Assembly (NCBI GenBank): GCA_026702745.1
Contig: JAPPBT010000079.1
Span: 1 to 64,000, forward strand
From: Gemmatimonadota bacterium
GTDB lineage: Bacteria > JAAXHH01
DNA length: 64,000 nucleotides
Reading direction: 5' to 3'
Positions 59,935-64,000 of the stretch are shown piece by piece. Positions within the stretch are counted from its first letter, which is position 1. Each line of letters begins with the position of its first letter. A program made the position numbers and the translations under genes. The notes under the pieces are model-generated. The model worked only from the letters and a program-made list of their open reading frames with translations, was not told where the DNA came from and did not search any database.

Positions 59935-60939
59935 ATGGCCATGTGGGATGAAGTCAAGGCAGTCATCGCGTCGAACCAGTCCTTCGTGATCTCCAGCCAC
60001 GTCAACCCCGACGGGGATTCGATCGGCTCGGCCCTGGGGGTCTACGAGTGTCTGAAGGCGTTGGGGAAGGACGCCGTCGTCGCCATGAACGACGCCATTC
60101 CCGCCGCCTATATCTGGCTGGATCCCGATGGTGAAATCCTCGCACCCGCTTCGGATGATGAGACAGGGCGCCTCGCCGCCGCGGACGTAGTCGTCATCGT
60201 GGACGCCAACGGCTGGGACCGGCTGGGGCGATTGCGGAAGCCGCTGGAGGAGTCGGCGGCGGCAAAGATCGTGATCGACCATCATCCTTACAGTGAACTG
60301 ATCACGCCGCTGTCGGTGATCGACACGAAGGCGTCCTCAACGGCTGAATTGATTTACGATCTGATCGACTCGATCGGCGCGCCGCTCACGTCGAGGGCGG
60401 CGGACGCGCTTTACACGGGCATCCTGACCGATACCGTGTCGTTCCGCTTCGCCAGGAGCGCGCCGTGCGCCCATATCGTCGCGGCCAAACTCCTCTCCAC
60501 GGGCGTCGACCCGTCCCGGGTCTACGACCAGATCTACAACCGGAACACGGGCGCCCGTACCCGGCTCATGGGCCGCGCGCTTTCCAATATACAGTTTAGC
60601 GGATGCGGCCGCGTCGCCTGGTTGACCGTTACGCGGTCCATGATTGAGGAAACCGGTGCCCGGTCGTCGGATACGAGCGGGTTCGTGGACGTGACCATGA
60701 CCATCGCCGGAGTCGAAATCGGGATCATATTCGTGGAAGGCAAGGCGGGTACCGTCCAGATCAGCTTGCGGTCCCGGCCGGATACCGACGTCAACCAGGT
60801 CGCCGTGGCCCTGGGTGGCGGCGGCCACAAGAATGCCGCAGGCGTCACGTTCAACGGCACGCTGGATGAAGCCGTCGGGACCGTGACGGCGGCGGCCGCC
60901 AAAGCGTTGCAGCCAGAAGGTCGCCCGCGCGCCGTCTAG
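59935..60939 (+). CDS. nrnA: DHH-family phosphoesterase, NrnA-like
   Basis: The 334-residue protein has the DHH motifs: SSHVNPDGDSIGSALG, VVIVDANGWDR, IDHHP and GILTDTVSFRF. The DHHA1 domain follows with GGGGHKNAAGV. NrnA degrades short RNA fragments and can hydrolyse pAp. Starts at 59935 and 59941 are equally good. It opens the last plus-strand run of the window. Confidence 0.92.
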   Translation: MAMWDEVKAVIASNQSFVISSHVNPDGDSIGSALGVYECLKALGKDAVVAMNDAIPAAYIWLDPDGEILAPASDDETGRLAAADVVVIVDANGWDRLGRLRKPLEESAAAKIVIDHHPYSELITPLSVIDTKASSTAELIYDLIDSIGAPLTSRAADALYTGILTDTVSFRFARSAPCAHIVAAKLLSTGVDPSRVYDQIYNRNTGARTRLMGRALSNIQFSGCGRVAWLTVTRSMIEETGARSSDTSGFVDVTMTIAGVEIGIIFVEGKAGTVQISLRSRPDTDVNQVAVALGGGGHKNAAGVTFNGTLDEAVGTVTAAAAKALQPEGRPRAV

Positions 60940-61019
60940 TCGATGATTCTCACGGTCTGCCGCCGACCGATCCACCTGCCGCCCGACCGTTCCACCCGCC
61001 GTCCGAACCACCCGACCGC

Positions 61020-61844
61020 ATGATGCTCATAACGCGAAAAACCCGGTTCTCGGCGACGCACCTGTGCCGCAATCCGGAGTGGACGGAAGCCAGGAACCGG
61101 TGGGTCTACGGTTCCAGCGCCTTCGGCACCGCTCACGGTCACGATTACGAGGCCGAATTCACCTTCGGGGGACCGGTCGATCCCCGTACCGGCGTGGTCC
61201 TGAACCTGACCGAGGTCAAGCAACTGCTGCACGCCGTGATCGAACCGTTGGACCTGAGCCACCTGAACCACGATCACGACGCCCTGAAAGGTCCGGCGCC
61301 GACGAGTGAAAGACTCGCCCGGTACCTCTGGCACGCGGTGGATGGCGGTACCGGACCGTGCGTACTCAAGCGCGTCCTGCTGCGCGAAAGCCGCACACGA
61401 AACATCGTACACACCGGAGACGACAGCATGGTCCACGTTACAAGAAACGTCGAGTTCAACGCCGCCCACCGCCTGCACAGTATAAGGTTGAGCGACGAAG
61501 AAAACGTGCGTATATTCGGTAAGTGCAACAATCCCCATGGCCACGGACACAACTATGAGCTGGAGGTGACAGTCCGAGGCCCGGTGGACGAGAAGACCGG
61601 GATGGTCATCGAAATGGGACGTTTCGATGAGGTCCTGCAGAAGGAAGTCGTGGATCGCTACGACCATCGCCACCTGAACCGGGACCTGGAGGAATTCAGG
61701 ACCGTCAATCCGACTTCTGAGGAACTGCTCAGGGTAATCTGGAAGCGGCTGCTTCCGTTTTTTGATTCCCCTTCGCTCTACCGGATTCGCCTGGTGGAGA
61801 CATCCAAAAACGCTTTCGAGTATTATGGCGAGGAGGACCCGTAA
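61020..61844 (+). CDS. tandem 6-pyruvoyl-tetrahydropterin synthase-like protein
   Basis: The 274-residue protein is two PTPS/QueD domains in series. Domain 2 (about residues 138-270) has the zinc histidines FNAAHRLH and [10 protein letters not shown], the catalytic cysteine in FGKCNNPHG (Cys169), and [10 protein letters not shown]. It should act on dihydroneopterin triphosphate. Domain 1 (1 to about 130) keeps the zinc histidines (FSATH, AHGHDYE) but has Ser33 where the cysteine belongs. Domain 2 looks like the biopterin-type enzyme; folE directly downstream supplies its substrate. The pathway could be pterin, folate or queuosine synthesis. Confidence 0.88.
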   Translation: MMLITRKTRFSATHLCRNPEWTEARNRWVYGSSAFGTAHGHDYEAEFTFGGPVDPRTGVVLNLTEVKQLLHAVIEPLDLSHLNHDHDALKGPAPTSERLARYLWHAVDGGTGPCVLKRVLLRESRTRNIVHTGDDSMVHVTRNVEFNAAHRLHSIRLSDEENVRIFGKCNNPHGHGHNYELEVTVRGPVDEKTGMVIEMGRFDEVLQKEVVDRYDHRHLNRDLEEFRTVNPTSEELLRVIWKRLLPFFDSPSLYRIRLVETSKNAFEYYGEEDP

Positions 61845-61849
61845 CCACA

Positions 61850-62401
61850 ATGGACCCGATCGAGGGATTGACGAGGTCGCTGCTCACGGAGATCGGCGAG
61901 GATCCGGAACGGGACGGTCTCCGGCGCACGCCCCTCCGCGTGGCGCAGTCCCTGCGGTTTCTGACCCAGGGTTATGAAAAAAGCATTGATACCGTCCTGA
62001 ACGGCGCTATCTATGAAGAGGACTACGACGAGATGGTGCTGGTGAAGGACATCGAGTTCTTTTCGCTGTGCGAGCACCATCTGCTGCCCTTCTTCGGACA
62101 GTGCCATATCGCTTACATTCCCAACGGCAAAATCATCGGTCTGGGCAAGGTCCCCCGCATCGTGGACGTCTTCGCGCGGCGGCTTCAGCTGCAGGAACGA
62201 CTGACCTCCCAGATCGCCCAGACCCTGCAGACCTGTCTCGATCCCCTGGGAGTAGCCGTCGTCATGGAAGCCAACCACCTCTGCATGATGATGCGCGGCG
62301 TGGAGAAACAGCATTCCAAGGCGACGACGAGCGCTATGCTCGGCGTGTTCAGGGACGATCGCAGTACCCGGATGGAGTTCCTCGACCTGACCCGGTCGTA
62401 G
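61850..62401 (+). CDS. folE: GTP cyclohydrolase I
   Basis: Converts GTP to dihydroneopterin triphosphate, the start of folate, biopterin and queuosine synthesis. The 183-residue protein has the zinc ligands in [11 protein letters not shown] and [30 protein letters not shown], and an N-terminal [14 protein letters not shown]. It begins 5 bases after the tandem PTPS gene. Confidence 0.96.
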   Translation: MDPIEGLTRSLLTEIGEDPERDGLRRTPLRVAQSLRFLTQGYEKSIDTVLNGAIYEEDYDEMVLVKDIEFFSLCEHHLLPFFGQCHIAYIPNGKIIGLGKVPRIVDVFARRLQLQERLTSQIAQTLQTCLDPLGVAVVMEANHLCMMMRGVEKQHSKATTSAMLGVFRDDRSTRMEFLDLTRS

Positions 62402-62495
62402 CGTTGGGGACAGGCGAATCTGTCGCGCGGGATCTGACACGCGGGGCCCGGCGCACCGGAGACCGGCCGCGCGATCGGAAATACGGAGGTTACCG

Positions 62496-63941
62496 ATGAA
62501 TAAAGACCAGCTCGTCGAACGGCTTGCGGACGTACTGGGCCGGGAGAACGTCATCGACGCGCCGGACCAGCTGATTGTCTACGAATGCGACGGGCTGACC
62601 ATCGACCGGAACGCCCCGCACGCCGTCGTCTACCCCACCACGACGGAGGAAGTCGCGGCCGTGGTCCGGATTCTCCATGAAGCGCGGATTCCCTTCGTGG
62701 CGCGCGGCGCGGGCACCGGCCTGAGCGGCGGAAGCCTGCCGCCCGACGGCGGGGTCATGATCGCGCTGACCAAGATGAACCGCATCGTGGAGGTCGACTT
62801 CCGCAACCAGCGGGCGCTGGTGGAAGCCGGCGTGGTCAATCTGCACCTGTCGAAGGAGACCGGTAAGCAGGGCTATCACTTCGTGCCGGACCCCTCTAGC
62901 CAGTACGCCTGTACCATCGGGGGGAACATCGCCGAGAACTCGGGCGGTCCCCACACCCTGAAGTACGGGGTCACGACCAACCATACCCTGGGCGTGGAAG
63001 TGGTCCTGCCGGACGGGCAGGTCACCTGGTTCGGCGGCAAGGCGGAAGACGCCGTGGGTTACGACCTGCGCGGTCTCATGATCGGATCCGAGGGCATGCT
63101 GGGCATCGTGACACGGGCGTGGGTCAAGCTGACCCGCCTGCCTCAGGCCTGGCGGACGTTCCTGGTGGTTTTCGACCAGGTGGAAGACGCCTCGCGCGCC
63201 GTCGCCGGCGTCGTCGGCCGCGGGATCGTACCGTCGGCCCTCGAGATGATCGACAAGGTCGCCATCGGCGCCATCGAGGCGGCCTATCATTTCGGGTTTC
63301 CCATGGACGCCGAAGCCGTGCTGATCATCGAACTCGAAGGTCACGAGGCGGGCCTGGGCACCCAGGCCGAAGCAGTGGCCGAGGTCTGCCGGGAAAACCG
63401 GGCCAGCGATATCCGCACCGCGGAGGACGACAAGGAACGCGCCCTGCTGTGGATGAGCCGCAAGCGGGCCTTCGGCGCCATGGGGCGCTTGAGTCCCAGC
63501 TACTACGTGCAGGACGGCGTGGTTCCGCGGACGAAGATCCCGGACATCATGCGGGTCATCCAGGACACTGCCGAGAAATACGATCTGCTGATCGGCAATG
63601 TTTTTCACGCGGGGGACGGCAACATCCACCCCTGTATCGCGTACGACGACCGGGACGAGGAGCAGGCGCGGAAGACCGTGGAGGCCAGTAACGAAATCCT
63701 GCGGGCCTGCGTCGACCTGGGCGGGTCCATCACCGGTGAACACGGCATCGGATACGAAAAGGTCGACCTGATGCCCCTGATCTTCAATGAAGCGGATATC
63801 GAGGCCATGGAGACGGTCAAAGCGGTGTTCGACGAGGAGAACCTCAGCAATCCCGGCAAGATGTTTCCCACGAACCGCACCTGCATCGGATGCGGAACGG
63901 CGGAGCTGAAGTACACCAACCGCCAGGCGGCACTGCTATAG
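62496..63941 (+). CDS. glcD: FAD-linked glycolate/D-lactate oxidase subunit GlcD
   Basis: Oxidises 2-hydroxyacids such as glycolate. The 481-residue protein has the PCMH-type FAD site ARGAGTGLSGGSLPP, PSSQYACTIGGNIAENSGG and GSEGMLGIVT, and the C-terminal oxidase domain with HAGDGNIHP and TGEHGIGYEK. It ends with a CIGCG pair and a short basic tail. The following gene, cut off by the window, is likely its partner. The ATG follows ACGGAGG. Confidence 0.93.
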   Translation: MNKDQLVERLADVLGRENVIDAPDQLIVYECDGLTIDRNAPHAVVYPTTTEEVAAVVRILHEARIPFVARGAGTGLSGGSLPPDGGVMIALTKMNRIVEVDFRNQRALVEAGVVNLHLSKETGKQGYHFVPDPSSQYACTIGGNIAENSGGPHTLKYGVTTNHTLGVEVVLPDGQVTWFGGKAEDAVGYDLRGLMIGSEGMLGIVTRAWVKLTRLPQAWRTFLVVFDQVEDASRAVAGVVGRGIVPSALEMIDKVAIGAIEAAYHFGFPMDAEAVLIIELEGHEAGLGTQAEAVAEVCRENRASDIRTAEDDKERALLWMSRKRAFGAMGRLSPSYYVQDGVVPRTKIPDIMRVIQDTAEKYDLLIGNVFHAGDGNIHPCIAYDDRDEEQARKTVEASNEILRACVDLGGSITGEHGIGYEKVDLMPLIFNEADIEAMETVKAVFDEENLSNPGKMFPTNRTCIGCGTAELKYTNRQAALL

Positions 63942-63965
63942 ACACGAAGGCACTCAGGTTACTCC

Positions 63966-64000
63966 ATGTCCGATGAGGTGCTGCACAGCAGGCTCGGAAC
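63966..64000 (+). CDS. start of a further gene (partial)
   Basis: An ATG 24 bases after the glcD stop opens MSDEVLHSRLG to the window edge. A GlcE-type FAD-binding subunit is expected here from gene order in other bacteria, but 11 residues cannot show it. Confidence 0.35.
   Translation, partial: MSDEVLHSRLG

Overview
The window is a 64 kb piece of a GC-rich bacterial chromosome (third codon positions mostly G/C) made almost entirely of housekeeping genes. I see no phage, transposase or CRISPR. Several traits point towards the FCB/Latescibacterota-type bacteria: a single-chain glycyl-tRNA synthetase, a lipoprotein with a CxxxxxPxGGPxDxxPP start and Ig-like domains, and a small catabolic group with Gfo/Idh/MocA, sugar-isomerase and phytanoyl-CoA-dioxygenase-like genes. 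The phylum is an inference and was not tested.

Layout. Positions 1-464 hold a minus-strand tRNA cluster (Thr-TGT, Tyr-GTA, Gly-TCC) behind a consensus sigma70 promoter; this is the order found upstream of tuf in many bacteria. Positions 465-5358 (minus) hold aspS, a sugar-isomerase-like gene, a DUSP23-like phosphatase, a small membrane ORF, tmk and a DUF624 membrane protein. Positions 5508-21414 (plus) form one aromatic amino acid supra-operon: leader peptide and attenuator, trpEG, trpS, trpD, trpC, trpF, aroE, aroC, aroKB, aroQ, trpB, trpA, aroH, DAHP synthase, tyrA, pheA. It encodes every shikimate and tryptophan step except EPSP synthase (aroA), plus the branch to phenylpyruvate and 4-hydroxyphenylpyruvate. 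Positions 21434-23233 (minus) encode RqcH.

Positions 23494-40198 (plus) are a long information-processing run: yicC, gmk, rpoZ, coaBC, family 4 UDG, dnaB, mlaF, tgt, yajC, def, fmt, rsmB, ffh, rpsP, rimM, trmD, rplS, rnhB, yraN and a membrane-anchored PHP phosphoesterase. Positions 40228-42475 (minus) hold pyrC and ygfZ. Positions 42603-48476 (plus) hold glyS, a Gfo/Idh/MocA dehydrogenase, a sugar-isomerase-like protein and an oligopeptide-type binding lipoprotein. Positions 48498-59598 (minus) hold a PhyH dioxygenase, an Ig-like lipoprotein, xerC, topA, smg, a HypE/AIR-synthase-like protein, an HU protein, a class II aldolase, a SelA-like protein lacking the PLP lysine, and a DUF2064 transferase with a collagen-like insert. 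Positions 59778-64000 (plus) hold nrnA, a tandem 6-pyruvoyl-tetrahydropterin-synthase protein, folE, glcD and the start of one more gene.

Two things stand out. First, the leader before trpEG encodes a 39-residue peptide with a dense Phe/Tyr/Trp block (FYAWRKQSDLFTWWPFYG) followed by a strong intrinsic terminator. This looks like a ribosome-mediated attenuator that could read all three aromatic amino acids for one supra-operon. Second, short tandem repeats of 9-30 bp are scattered both between genes and, nearly always in multiples of 3 bp, inside conserved genes (trpS, gmk, UDG, tgt, rsmB, trmD, topA and others), where they add low-complexity tails and loops.
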